Assembly: GCF_019097595.1 (NCBI RefSeq)
Contig: NC_080732.1
Span: forward strand, 8,528,405 to 8,592,404
Origin: Hemibagrus wyckioides
Lineage: Eukaryota > Chordata > Actinopteri > Siluriformes > Bagridae
Direction: 5' to 3'
DNA length: 64,000 nt
Shown here: positions 37,123 to 50,942 of the stretch, piece by piece
Layout of the letters: every line of letters starts with the position of its first letter
Position numbering within the stretch: position 1 is the first letter of the stretch
The notes under the pieces: model-generated
The model's input: the letters and a program-made list of their open reading frames with translations, nothing else
Told to the model about the DNA's origin: nothing
Database searches by the model: none
Program-made: the position numbers and the translations under genes

Positions 37123-37769
37123 CTCTGCTTAGTCTTAAGCAAAACTTCATGCTGTACATCTAGAACTATAAATATCTGGCATCTAATATAACATGCTGAA
37201 ACGTAAAAAAATCAGACCCAGGTGAATCATTCAACTTGAACTAGTTTACCATAGCTTGCAAGAACATGTTCAAGAGTTTCATCTATAATAAATGGAGGCA
37301 TTAAGAATGAATTTCTTAAGGGGGTTAGATAGCAGTAAAAAAGGAACAAATTCATCACTGATTTTTCAACCACGCTCCAATCGCTTTATTCATCCTAGAT
37401 GTTGACAAGAAAGGCTCACCAGTCTCACTAGCAGCACCAATTAAACAATGTCCAACTGACACTGACATCTCTGGCATGCATTTACAGCTGTGTTGAGCCA
37501 TCAACACCAGAATACCACCTAACTTTTCCCCCATTGCTTCCACTGTCATACTTTCATTAATGAGAAATGCTGCAGTTTTAGGTGCCCAGACTCATAAAAA
37601 TCCATATTTTAAATATTGGAAAGTCTTTCAAGTCCAGGATTTCAGAATTTTACTAATTTTGTGTCAGCTGCAAACATATATGATTTGTACTGTCAAAAAA
37701 ATATATAACTCATAGTTATATTCCGAGACAGACAAGTCACACTGACTATCAAAAAGGCAAATCTAAAGA
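37123..37769. other. intergenic DNA, no gene seen
   Basis: AT-rich. No coding or repeat signal beyond short A and T runs. Confidence 0.4.
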
Positions 37770-38194
37770 AATGTTATTACTGAACAAGAAATGGCACCCA
37801 GCTCTTCTTTATAAATGGAAAAACCTAAAATGGAAATCTTTATTTATGACAAAACATACAAGGAATGTACAGAATTTTAGCACTTGTTTGGAAAATATCC
37901 ATTTCATATCACACCTAAATGTGTGTCTTTCCCAAACTCTTACCACAAAGATGGAAATACTAAAAGGCTTAAATCTGTTCCAGCAAGACAATGTCCCTGT
38001 GCACAAAGCAAGGTTCATGGAGGCATGAGTTTGCCAAGTATGGAGTGGAAGAACTCAAGTGGACTGCAAAAAATCCTGACCTCAAGCCCAGTGAACACCA
38101 CTGGGATGAATTGGAATAATAATTTGGAAACTTTGGACAAATCCTAACAGTCATGCTTCAAAATCTAGTGGAAAGCCTTCCCATAAGATTATAG

Positions 38195-38681
38195 AAAGAT
38201 ACAACATTATTGTCATTGCAAAGTACAAGTACATAGCAACGGAATGGCGTTTAGCACCTGCCAAAAGTGCAAATAGTAGAAATTGTGCAAATGAACAATT
38301 GCAGATTAATATGTAAATATGGACATCATTAAATAAGGCTATGTCAGAATGTGTATAGAGAAGTTTGTGCAAGTTGTATTTACAGCATATAAAGTGTTAA
38401 ATGTAATTATATTTTGTGTGTGCATTATGTACATTTTATGTACAACAGTAACAGAGATAATATACAGCGTATATACAGATACAAATATATATATAAAAAA
38501 ACTGGCCCTGAACCTGCTGGTTCTGGTGTGGATGGACCTGTATCTCCTCCTGGACGGAAGGAGGTTGAACAGTTTATGACTCTTGTGGGAGGAGTCCTTG
38601 ATGAGTTTGTGTGCTCTGTGCTGTACTGTGTTGAAGAGACTCAGTGGCAGGTAGTTGGGTGCCAATGATACTTTGGGCGGT
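38195..38681. repeat. inserted dispersed fish repeat, class uncertain
   Basis: Begins near TTATTGTCATTGCAAAGTAC, with GTGCAAATAGTAGAAATTGTG after it. It ends with GGAGGAGTCCTTGATGAG and CAGTTTTCACCACC-like text. These blocks occur together in many fish repeats. The presence of a Tc1 half on each side supports insertion. Confidence 0.5.
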
Positions 38682-38766
38682 TTTCACCACCCTTTGCAGT
38701 GATTTCTTTTCACTGCACCACCCTTTGCAGTGATTTCTTTTCACTGCACCACCCTTTGCAGAAATC
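38682..38766. repeat. 31-bp tandem repeat, each unit a hairpin
   Basis: Nearly three copies of a 31-base unit (CACCCTTTGCAG starts 31 bases apart). Within each unit TGCAGTGA and TCACTGCA form an 8-bp stem around TTTCTTT. Confidence 0.85.
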
Positions 38767-38789
38767 ACTTCTTTTATAATAGCATAAGG

Positions 38790-38865
38790 GGGAATATATG
38801 TGGTGGGGGAATATATGTGGTGATTACAATAGCAAAGGGGGAATATATGTGGAATAGAATAGACA
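38790..38865. repeat. short tandem GGGGGAATATATGTGG units
   Basis: Three near-identical copies of GGGGGAATATATGTGG (the first two almost adjacent, the third about 30 bases on). Confidence 0.8.
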
Positions 38866-39177
38866 TATAAATATTATGGCCAGGTGTCCACAAACATTTG
38901 GTCATACAGTGTGCTAAATCATTCTTAGTGTCCTATTTTCTGGCACTTTATTGCAAATAAAACCACAACACAAGATTATATCACATGCTCGTGACAGAAA
39001 TATTCCTGACATGTCCTGGAGGTCGATATTTGATCAAATCAAACCAGCTACTATCAGTTGCCTTAAAATTTAATCTGTGCAGTGCAGCAGGCTGACAATT
39101 TCATTTTCATTTTGAAATCTTTTAGAAGCAATTAGATTTTACATATATTTTTTAGATGCAATATTAAATTATAAATA

Positions 39178-40270
39178 TACACCAATCAGGCATAACATTA
39201 TGAGCAATAACACTGAATAACACTGATTATCTCCTCATCATGGCACATGCTAGTGTGTGGGATATATTAGGCAGCAAGTAAACATTTTGTCCTCAAAGTT
39301 GATGTGTTGGACAATGGACAAACGTAAGAGTTTGACAAGGGCCAAATTGTGATGGCCAGACCACTGGATCAGAGCATCTCCAAAACTGCAGCTCTTGTGG
39401 GGTGATCAAAAGTAGTCCTAGGAAGGAACAGTGGTAAACCAGTGACAGGGTCATTGGAGGCCAAGGCACGTGGGGAGCGAATGCTGGCCCGTGTGGTCTG
39501 ATCTAACAGACGAGCTACTGTTGCTGTTAATGCTTGTTCTGATAGAAAGGTGTCAGAATACACAATGCACCACAGTTTGTTGCGTATGGGGCTGTATAGC
39601 TGCAGACCAATCAGGGTGCCCATGCTGACCATATGAGCATCAGAACTGGATCACGGAGCAATGGAAGCAGTGGCCTGTTCTGAGGAATCACATTTTCTTT
39701 TACATCATGTGGATGGCTGGGTGCATGTGTGTCGCTTACCTGGGGAACAAATGGCACCAGGATGCACTATGGGAAGAAGACAAGCTGGAAGAGGCAGTGT
39801 CATGCTTTGGGCAAAGTTCTGATGGGAAACCTTGGGTCCTGCCATCCATGTGGAAGTTACTTCGACACGTACCACCTACCTAAGTGTTGTTGCAGACCAT
39901 GTACACCTTTTCCCTGATGGCTGTGGCCTCTTTCAGCAGGATAATGCACCATGCTACAAAGCAAAAATGGATCAGGAATGGTTTGATAAGCACAACGAGT
40001 TTGAGGTGTTGACTTGGCCTCCAAATTCTCAATATCTCAATCCAATCGAGCTGTGGGATGTGCCAGACAAACAAGTCCAATCCATAGAGGCCCCACGTCT
40101 CAACTTACAGAACTTAAAGGATCCACAGCACACCTAGAGGGATCTAGTGGAATCCATGCCTTGACAGGTCAGGGCTGTTTTGGCAGCAAAAGACCAACAC
40201 AATATTAGGCAGGTGGTCACAATATTAGGCTAACACAACAAAACACAATATTAGGCTGATCAGTGTATAC
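39178..40270 (+). mobile_element. Tc1-like transposon pseudogene, full span
   Basis: The ends are inverted repeats: ACACCAATCAGGCATAACAT at the left and GGCTGATCAGTGTATA at the right, with TA beside each. Inside, on the plus strand and in several frames, are GTTTGACAAGGGCCAAATTG (helix-turn-helix region), the AATCACATTTTCTTTTACAT block, FQQDNAPCYKAKMDQEWFD (39935-39990) and LTWPPNSQYLNPIELWDV (about 40011-40064). Asp has become Tyr in SPDLN, and many small deletions are present. It is a widespread fish and frog family. A short duplication of the right end occurs at 40207-40255. Confidence 0.9.
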
Positions 40271-40624
40271 AGACACACTAATATTTTAGGAGAAATACTT
40301 GGGTCCTGAGAGTATATTGTAAAATCTGAGAGCCTGATTAAGATATGTGAACTTATTTCTTCTAGTTTGTTCTTATCTTGTGAGTTGTGAGTACTTTTTA
40401 TATGAAACAAATGGCATCTTCAAGTGTACTCAGATTTTTATGATAAGAAGTGAATTTTCTTTTTTAAATTTAACCATCTAGAAAAGTCTAACAGTGCACT
40501 TGTTTTTTAAGTGCATTTATGGGAGTTTAGATTTCAAGAGGCTCTCAGATATATACTATTAGTCTTGTGTTTAATTGTTTTGTTGGATATTTTTATTGAC
40601 TTGATGTCTGATGTGCCTCTGAGT

Positions 40625-40925
40625 AGGCAAAACCTGTTCACTCATATGGGGTAGAAATACACCTGAAATTGGAAACCAGTCCATCATAAGCCACCATGCA
40701 CACACAAATTCATGCCTAGGGGAAATTTAGAGTCACTGATCAACCTACCAGCATGCTTTTAGGAAGTGGAAAACAACTGGATAACACGAAGGAAACCTAC
40801 ACGGACACAGGCAAAACTACACACACAAAAAATAACCTGAGCTAAGGATGGACTCAGAGAACCTGGAGCTGCATGACAGCAGTGCTACTTGCTGCACAGC
40901 AAAGCCACCTCACATACTGGATAAA
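40625..40925 (-). repeat. SINE, family S1
   Basis: The plus strand carries the family order in reverse: CCAGTCCATCATAAGCCACC, AATTTAGAGTCACTGATCAAC, GGAAACCTACACGGACAC, then GGAGCTGCATGACAGCAGTG near the tRNA-like head. It is strongly diverged. Confidence 0.7.
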
Positions 40926-41191
40926 ATGGCTAACAAATGTAGACAATTTAAAACTGGGTTGTTAAAAATTACACCACTCTCTGTACAGCTACGTTCATAT
41001 CAGCACAGAAGCCCATATTTCTGCCCATGAAAACAGCAAGAAGAGGAAAATACTGGCATATGACCAACCACTTAGATTTGATAATTATGCTATTGTACTT
41101 GTTTAGTATGCTCAGCTAGTTAAAGTCTATAGCCGACAGAATGGAACTAAAATAGAAGCATAACAGAAGCTAGACATAGAAAAAAGAAGAA

Positions 41192-41193
<2 letters not shown>

Positions 41194-41226
<33 letters not shown>
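41194..41226. repeat. (GA)n microsatellite
   Basis: About 16 GA units. An imperfect (GT)n follows at 41358-41392. Confidence 0.95.
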
Positions 41227-41227
<1 letters not shown>

Positions 41228-42745
41228 GGAAAGAAAACCTAGGTGCTATATAAGGAGCAAATGATAGACTGCTGTGCAGTGTAGAGGTATAGACTGAAAA
41301 GAAGATCTCACATTCATCTCCATTCATGCCTCCCTCAGACCAGCTTATGTATCACTCATGTGTGTGTGTGTATGTGTGCGTGTGTGTGCGTATAAGCGAA
41401 TGTTCACAAAATTATATTTGGAAACAGACAGGCAGAAGCCGGACACATGGGTATCCTCAGGCTGTACACACATGGAGCCGAGTGCTGGGAGACTGTCTTT
41501 GCCATGATCTCATCAGGCCATCTGTTCCACCAATAAACTGCATTGCCTACAGCAGCACAGTGTCCAATCTGGCGGGAGAAAAGAGATGTAGCCTCAGCAT
41601 CAGAAGCTTTTACACTCGAAATGTAGGGTGGGTGAGGAATTCAGGAATTCCTCTGGGTGCAGGTGTCAGCATGAATTGTAGTATGTTAAAGCATACGTGA
41701 TAAAATATGCAGCACAAAAATAGAAATAAACAGAAAGGCACAGAGAAAGACAGCTACATTATAAATACTAGTGTTGTCTACAGTTTTGTGTGACTGCTAA
41801 TGCTAGAATATCGCACTACACACTTGAAGGCAAATAGTGATTTGTGGCCATTTGTAGGCATATGACATTTGTGATTTGAATTGTTTTCTTAAGTGTTTCA
41901 AGCGCCCTACTGAGTGCATGTTGTGTTTCCTCTGAATACCAAACACGCTAAGCAGAAATAGCTTTTATTTCAGACCAACAACAACACAATAATTATGGAT
42001 GTGTGTGCTTAGTCTAGCTACTTTTGGTTTCTTCTCCAGTGGTATTTTAAAGTCCATTTTGTTGATTTTCACCTTCACATACACTTTTTAAATAACTACT
42101 GATGTGTTATAGATGTGTCAACAAAGCGGGATGAAAATAGTAGCCATAAAAAAGATCAAGTCTAGGATGTTTTTAAATCTGTGTAATCACCTGATCTCAA
42201 GCCTCACTGATACACTGAATGAATCTACAGTCTGGGATACAAAGAAATCAGCCCCAGGTTCAATATTGTACTGTGTATTTTATTTATTCCCACTGGTGGT
42301 GCTCTTGAACTTAGTTCCACAAAAATCCTAAATAAACTGACTTTTAATAACAGTAAATAATCTGTTGCGGATACCAAAAATTAAACACGATATGTCTCTT
42401 TATTTTTGAAAAAGAAGAGAAGCTTAGCCCTGCTAGGATATTTACACTAGCCACCCCTGCACATAATTAAATTATAAAAATTCTTAAAATTCTTTGCATA
42501 AATCCAAAAATTAAAAACAGCCGATAATAAAGCATTGTGCATTTAGAATAGTTAGTATACATTTGTTAAGTTGCCATGTTGGCCCTGAGCTTAAAGCCTT
42601 TTTGGATAATGAACAAATTTGTCAGCTTTCTGATAGCATTTTATATAGAATCAGTAAAATTCTGCTTTGCACCTATCATATATTTCTTGCAGTAAGTCTC
42701 ACAGTAAAATGTACAGCATTAAAACTTTATGGCTGTATGTTAATT

Positions 42746-42825
42746 TATGATATGATATGATATGATATGATATGATATGATATGATATGATATGATATGA
42801 TATGATATGATATGATATGATATAT
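42746..42825. repeat. (TATGA)n pentanucleotide array
   Basis: 15 perfect or nearly perfect 5-base units. Confidence 0.97.
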
Positions 42826-42898
42826 GTTAAATAATTAAAATTGAGAAATGTAGAAAAAGACTGATTTGTCTTTCCCACCGGGTTCATGTTAGAAATTG

Positions 42899-42900
42899 AA

Positions 42901-42940
<40 letters not shown>
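42899..42940. repeat. (AAAG)n microsatellite
   Basis: About ten units, only 75 bases from the TATGA array. Confidence 0.95.
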
Positions 42941-42941
<1 letters not shown>

Positions 42942-43263
42942 TGGTTGGGTGAGGTAATAGGGCAGCTGTATTTTCTCTTTCTTGAAGGAAATTCCTATTA
43001 TAATCTTTAGGAAGCTGGCATTTATTCTGTTAATTAATGTAACTATTAATTCAAGTAGCATGTACTCTTTGTCCTTTCAGCGGCATAGCTACATTTTTAA
43101 AACTCCCTGGATTTAAAACAAGTTATATTGTGAAGGCTAATTGTCAAAGGTTAAAAGAGCAAAAATTATTAACACGTCCTCTAATTGGCTATGTTTAAGG
43201 TTAGGTTAACAGATATTTTTTTAGTAACACTGGTGGCAGCTGAAGGCAGGGTATAACTGAATG

Positions 43264-43264
43264 G

Positions 43265-43313
<49 letters not shown>
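43264..43313. repeat. (TAA)n microsatellite
   Basis: About 16 units, followed within 30 bases by a GT run. Confidence 0.95.
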
Positions 43314-43314
<1 letters not shown>

Positions 43315-43336
43315 TAGTATGTATGTTCATGTGAAT

Positions 43337-43340
<4 letters not shown>

Positions 43341-43367
<27 letters not shown>
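43341..43367. repeat. (GT)n microsatellite
   Basis: 13 GT units. Confidence 0.95.
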
Positions 43368-44030
43368 AGACAGTTAGGGAAAATGTGTGGTAGAGAAAGA
43401 GGGCAAGAAATTAAGTGCACAGAAAACAGAAACTGCACTAAATGAATATGTGGTTATTCTGATTATGAAGTACCCTTGCAAAATGAAAGCAAAGGGTGCA
43501 TTCTTTTTGACATGATTACTTCATTTGGCTGTGATGAAACCACAGCTCTAGAACAAATGCTTGCACAAATAAAAGCATCAGACCCTGGGGGACCTCAGAC
43601 CATCCAGATCTGTATAAAGCTATTATCCCTTCGATTCCAAGCCTGTTTTTACAGGAACCCCTATGCCCTCAATTAACACAACTGAATTAGAAAAAGTGGG
43701 ATTCACAGCTTCAGTCAGCTGCTGATTTTGTGTACACGAGGAGCCAAACTAAATCACATCTGGCTGCATCACAGGGCTGACAAAATGGTAATTAACACTT
43801 ATCTGACAGCTACAAATGTCAAGAGAGGTATATGGTAAATATTGCAGCCTGGGGCAAGAAGTCACAAGTCAATCTCTAAACTTAAACTTCACACATACAT
43901 GATCAACAAACCAAAATGAGAGCTGACAGGAGAAAGAAAGGTTATAATTCCACTGGTCATTAACCACTGAAATCTTTTAAACAAGACAGTACTCAGTGTA
44001 GAGAGAATCTGCTTGATTTCTTTTACTTAC

Positions 44031-44093
44031 TTTGGCTTTGCAGCCACAGTGGCCACTTGAACTTGGTCGAGTCGTGACGCGGAGATCCTCCCC
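44031..44093 (-). other. candidate non-coding first exon with GTAAGT splice donor
   Basis: About 30 bases downstream of the TATA box, the minus strand runs to GCAAAGCCAAA and then GTAAGTAAAA, a good splice donor (GT at 44030-44029). The stretch contains no ATG, so it would be 5' UTR. A downstream gene on the minus strand would lie at lower coordinates. The only recognised one is hs6st1, 25 kb away. This is inference from motifs alone. Confidence 0.35.
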
Positions 44094-44115
44094 TCCCTTA
44101 GACACTCTAGCTGGC

Positions 44116-44135
44116 TTTATATAGACTCTGACTCA
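44116..44135 (-). promoter_or_regulatory. candidate core promoter: TATA box and AP-1-like site
   Basis: On the minus strand a TATATAAA box (44123-44116) is preceded a few bases upstream by TGAGTCA (complement of 44129-44135). CpGs cluster nearby in an otherwise CpG-poor region (GCCCACGCGCTGAG upstream, CTCCGCGTCACGACTCG downstream). Transcription would start near 44092. Confidence 0.4.
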
Positions 44136-44458
44136 GCGCGTGGGCTGCTGAGTGGAAGTGAAGCAGTGAGGCTATATGTCTAGGCTCCTCAGTGACCCTC
44201 ACCCACTGCTCTAATGCACAGAATGAGCAAGAGCGTTTGATATCCACTCCACCCTCCTCCATAGCTCCTCACTGAGAGACTGAACAGCAGCAAGGTCCCA
44301 CAGGGTGGGAGGGGGCCAGAAACACACAATGCTCTCTGAAGTCCTGCAGAAGAAGTTGTGCTGTGTTTGCAGTTCAGAATATGAAGAGGATGACCAAGCT
44401 GGGTGCTTTATCTCTCAAACAGTGCACAAAGGGCAGAGAGTTTCCATTCTCATACTCC

Positions 44459-45543
<1,085 letters not shown>

Positions 45544-45551
45544 GACTAAGT

Positions 45552-45744
45552 CAGGGCTGTCCAATGTGATCCATAAATGGCCGCTTGGGTCAAGGTTTTC
45601 GTTTAAAATAAGCAGAAGCCAAACTTGGTCTATTGAAAGCCAAGTTCACTTGATAAACAGGTGGAATCAGGTGTGGCTCCTGCTTGATTGGAGTGAAAAC
45701 TTGTACCCACACCGGCCCTCTGCGGATAAGATCGGACACCCTTG
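45552..45744. mobile_element. hAT-type foldback MITE with perfect 8-bp target duplication
   Basis: Ends CAGGGCTGTCC and GGACACCCTTG are inverted repeats. The inside is also nearly palindromic (AGGTGGAATCAGGTGTGGCT against its own complement). GACTAAGT stands on both sides (45544-45551 and 45745-45752). 193 bases, non-coding. Confidence 0.88.
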
Positions 45745-47952
<2,208 letters not shown>

Positions 47953-48135
47953 CAGGGGTGTCTGATCTGATCTGCAAATGGCCGGTGTGGGGGAAGGTTT
48001 TCACTCCAATCGAGCAGGAGTAACACCTGATTCCACCTGTTTAATCTTGGCATTCAATAGACTCAGGTGTGGCTTCTGCTCAGTTGGAATGAAATCCTGG
48101 ATCACACTGTTTGCGGATTATACTGGACACCCCTG
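47953..48135. mobile_element. hAT-type foldback MITE, second copy
   Basis: Ends CAGGGGTGTC and GACACCCCTG. The flanking 8 bases are GTATAGAA (47945-47952) and GTGTAGAA (48136-48143), one change. It has the same core as 45552-45744 (CCTGATTCCACCTGTTTAAT and its near complement). Confidence 0.88.
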
Positions 48136-49575
48136 GTGTAGAAATACAGAATTGATGATAACACTCATACAAATTAACATGCATCAGATGAATACTGCTC
48201 ACTAGTAAGTAAATCCACTATCTCTCCCTGCTGAAGTATACAATTAAATATCAGGGTGATTAGTAAAGTGTATCAGCACAGTCACCAATACAAAGTGTCA
48301 TTTCAATGCAGAATGGCGGTAAAATGAGCTTGTATATCAGTTTAGAACAATAAAATGTACTGAAAATGGAATGAACCACCAGAGTTCATGGATAATTTAT
48401 TCGCTAAATATATCTGCTGTAAACTTGATCATACAGCACAATATTCGAGAGCATAGACCACTCTAACATTACCACTGCAGTTTTTAGTGTAGGCCATTAA
48501 ACCCATTCCTGCTCTGTTTTATATTTTGTTAAATTATTGCAGTAACGTTGAAGACTGTGCACTGTCTATAGAGATGCTGGGATAGAGATATTGTTTTTTT
48601 TGTTTTGTTTTTTACTTTCATTACAAATCAACATGTGCTAATTTAGTTTTAGGTTACAACAAAAAAGTGTTACGGGTATAAAATAAATAGGGCTACCTGA
48701 AATATAATGAATCAAAAAAAAGTGGTAAAATAATCAGACAAATATCAATAAAAAGATAAAGATGCCTCAGCTCCATTTGTGACAGAAACGCTTTATTTTG
48801 TCTTTCACAATTAGCAGGGGGTCTTTTTGTAAGTGCACATGCCAGGACTGGGTTGTTACGAGCTGAGACATTTCGCACATTGTGTGAAACAGTGTTGGAT
48901 AATGCATCACACAGCAGTCTAAAACGCCTTTGGCTGTCAGGGAGCAAGGTCAGCAAAGCTGGCTGCCTCTCCTATCACCACCCTCCCTTCCTGTGCCAAG
49001 GCGACGACCCAGGGGAAGGCGCCCTAATTAGTGCCTGTATGGAACTAAGGTGGGGTCACAGCCCTGTCATGGTTGGGCTGATGTGTCCTTGAGAGACGTT
49101 CACTGTCACAATGTAAAGGCCTTGGTGTGAGAAATGTGGAGAATAAAGGCATTTAATTAAGACCTGAGGGCTGTGACGTGACAAACGCAAGGATCCTAAA
49201 GAAGAACTACAGAGAGTGGAGGGCAGATGTGACTATAACTCATATCTTATGCTCTTTTCAAACCTGCAACAAGTGTAACATTTAAACACACGGCTCATTC
49301 GAATAGAATGAAACATTTTAGTTATATTACTCTAGTGTTAATTAAAGTGATTTTTCCAGTGTGAAGTTGCCATGACACTCTACATGAACTATACACCAAA
49401 TTATATCCAAGTATACTGAAATGATTTTGCAAATATAAAAATGAAACTTATTTTAAAACATTCTTTGCGTAAGTAAATATAATTAGTAACTTTATTACCA
49501 AATTACCAAATTTATTTATAATTTGATTCTAGGAGCAAGGGGGCTGCCATTGTGGGGCTGTTGGGGGGATTACGG
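48136..49575. other. intergenic DNA, no gene seen
   Basis: The part at 48840-49095 is GC-richer and repeat-free, with CCCTAATTAGTGCCTG and several CpGs. It is a candidate regulatory element. The ORFs over it have no recognised domain. Confidence 0.4.
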
Positions 49576-49918
49576 GGCCTGATGGGGGGCTTGGTTGCTA
49601 GTAGGTTTGCCTCACACCTCCAGGGTTGGGGATTTGATTCCTGCCTCCATCAAATGTGTGGGACGTTTTGTGTGTGTGGGTTTCCTCTGCATTCTCTGGT
49701 TTCCTCTCCCAGTCCAAAGACGTGTTGTAGGCTGATTGGCATCTCTAAAATGTCTGTAGTGTGTGAATGAGTGTATATATGTGTGTGTGTGTGAGATAGT
49801 GTGCCTGTGATAGTCTGTCATCCTGTCTAGTGTGTACCCTGCCTAGTGCCTTGAGTTTTCTAGGATAGGTTCCAGGTTCCCTGTGACCCAGTAGGATAAG
49901 CGGTTGGATGGAAGGATG
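49576..49918 (+). repeat. SINE, family S1 (well preserved)
   Basis: The head GGGGCTTGGTTGCTAGTAGG is followed by TTGCCTCACACCTCCAGGGT and GATTTGATTCCTGCC (B-box-like). The body has GGTTTCCTCTCCCAGTCCAA, and the end GATAAGCGGTTGGATGGAAG. A GT-rich stretch lies inside. Confidence 0.85.
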
Positions 49919-50540
49919 GATTATAGGAGTAAGGAAACCAAAATTCAAGAAAATCCAATAATTAAAAAAAACTGCCATGGCATTTTTCTGTAATGCAAAT
50001 CAATCAACTGTGGCATGGATACACATGCAAAGTAAAATCAGCATTTCCAAAAGTTTTATCAATCTGTATCAATTTTTAGTTTGCTTTGGTTTACATTTAC
50101 AGAGAATTTTACAGAAATATTGATTAATCTAGGATGAAATTAATAGAAAAACAGCTCCTGAATGGTTTAGATTCACTTTTATCTCTTTAAGGGGAAAATT
50201 ACTGAGAAAGAGTAAAATGTTTTTCTGACTGATCAGCAGACTTGTGCCTGTGGTGAATCTGTAGTGTATATCTGAAATGTATGCACTCTCCGAATGCTTC
50301 TCAATCAATCAAATTGGTGGTCCGGAACTAACTGCTGTTTAATATTATTTCTAAACTGTTGGGAGTGGTCTCTTCCAGAATGATCCCGCCCCTATCTACA
50401 GGCTATGATGGACATGGAATAGTTTGATGAGAATGAAACTGATGTAAATCATATGCTATGACCTTTAAAGTCATTCGATCTCAACACAGCTGTACACGTA
50501 TGGGAGATTTTGAGTGATGTATTAGACAATACCCTTTCTA

Positions 50541-50705
50541 AACCTGGACAGGGTGCCAATCCATCACACTGTACAATCACACACGCAATCATGCTTTATG
50601 GACAATTTAGAGATGGCAATCAGCCGATAATGCATGACTTTGGACTGGGGAAGGAAACTGGAGGAAATCTCCAAAGCATGGGATGAGCATATAAATTCAC
50701 CACAA
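50541..50705 (-). repeat. SINE, family S1 (partial)
   Basis: The plus strand reads GGACAGGGTGCCAATCCATC, then the CAATTTAGAGATGGCAATCA and TGACTTTGGACTGGGGAAGG blocks. The tRNA-like head is missing. Confidence 0.75.
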
Positions 50706-50884
50706 GTCAACAAGCATAAAAATTAATAATTTGGTAACACATTACAATGCAGTTCCATAACTCACAGTACTAACACTAACACACTATTAGTCTACTAAGG
50801 AACATTTATTATTATTATTTATTATCATTTATTATTACTAAACAGTAACTCCTGAGCCTTATATGAGAGAAGGATCTCCTGAGA

Positions 50885-50942
50885 GAAGATGCAAGTTTCC
50901 CTGCATAAAGGTGTCGGCCAAATGACATAAATTTAAATCTAT
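50885..50942 (+). repeat. SINE-like 3' tail
   Basis: GCATAAAGGTGTCGGCCAAA followed by TGACATAAAT resembles the conserved tail (ATAAAGGCGTCTGCCAAATG) of several fish SINE and LINE families. It is short and diverged. Confidence 0.55.

Larger units (their letters stand above)
37770..38925 (+). mobile_element. Tc1-like transposon remnant, interrupted by another repeat
   Basis: At about 37970-38030 the plus strand reads LNLFQQDNVPVHKARFMEA, the third-domain block of a Tc1 transposase. Beyond it lies the decayed equivalent of the ELDWPAQSPDLNPIEHLWDE region, with stops. The end of the element, GGCCAGGTGTCCACAAACAT and TTGGTCATACAGTGT, is at about 38880-38925. The segment 38195-38865 between them does not belong to the element and seems to have been inserted. 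Confidence 0.8.
40926..44024. other. intergenic DNA with several microsatellites, no gene seen
   Basis: Contains GA, TATGA, AAAG, TAA and GT arrays listed separately. The part at 43690-43860 is balanced and repeat-free. No coding evidence. Confidence 0.4.

Noticed and set aside
38682..38766. Regular direct repeats, considered as a CRISPR-like array
   Set aside because: No unique spacers between units, vertebrate context, and the repeats are contiguous.
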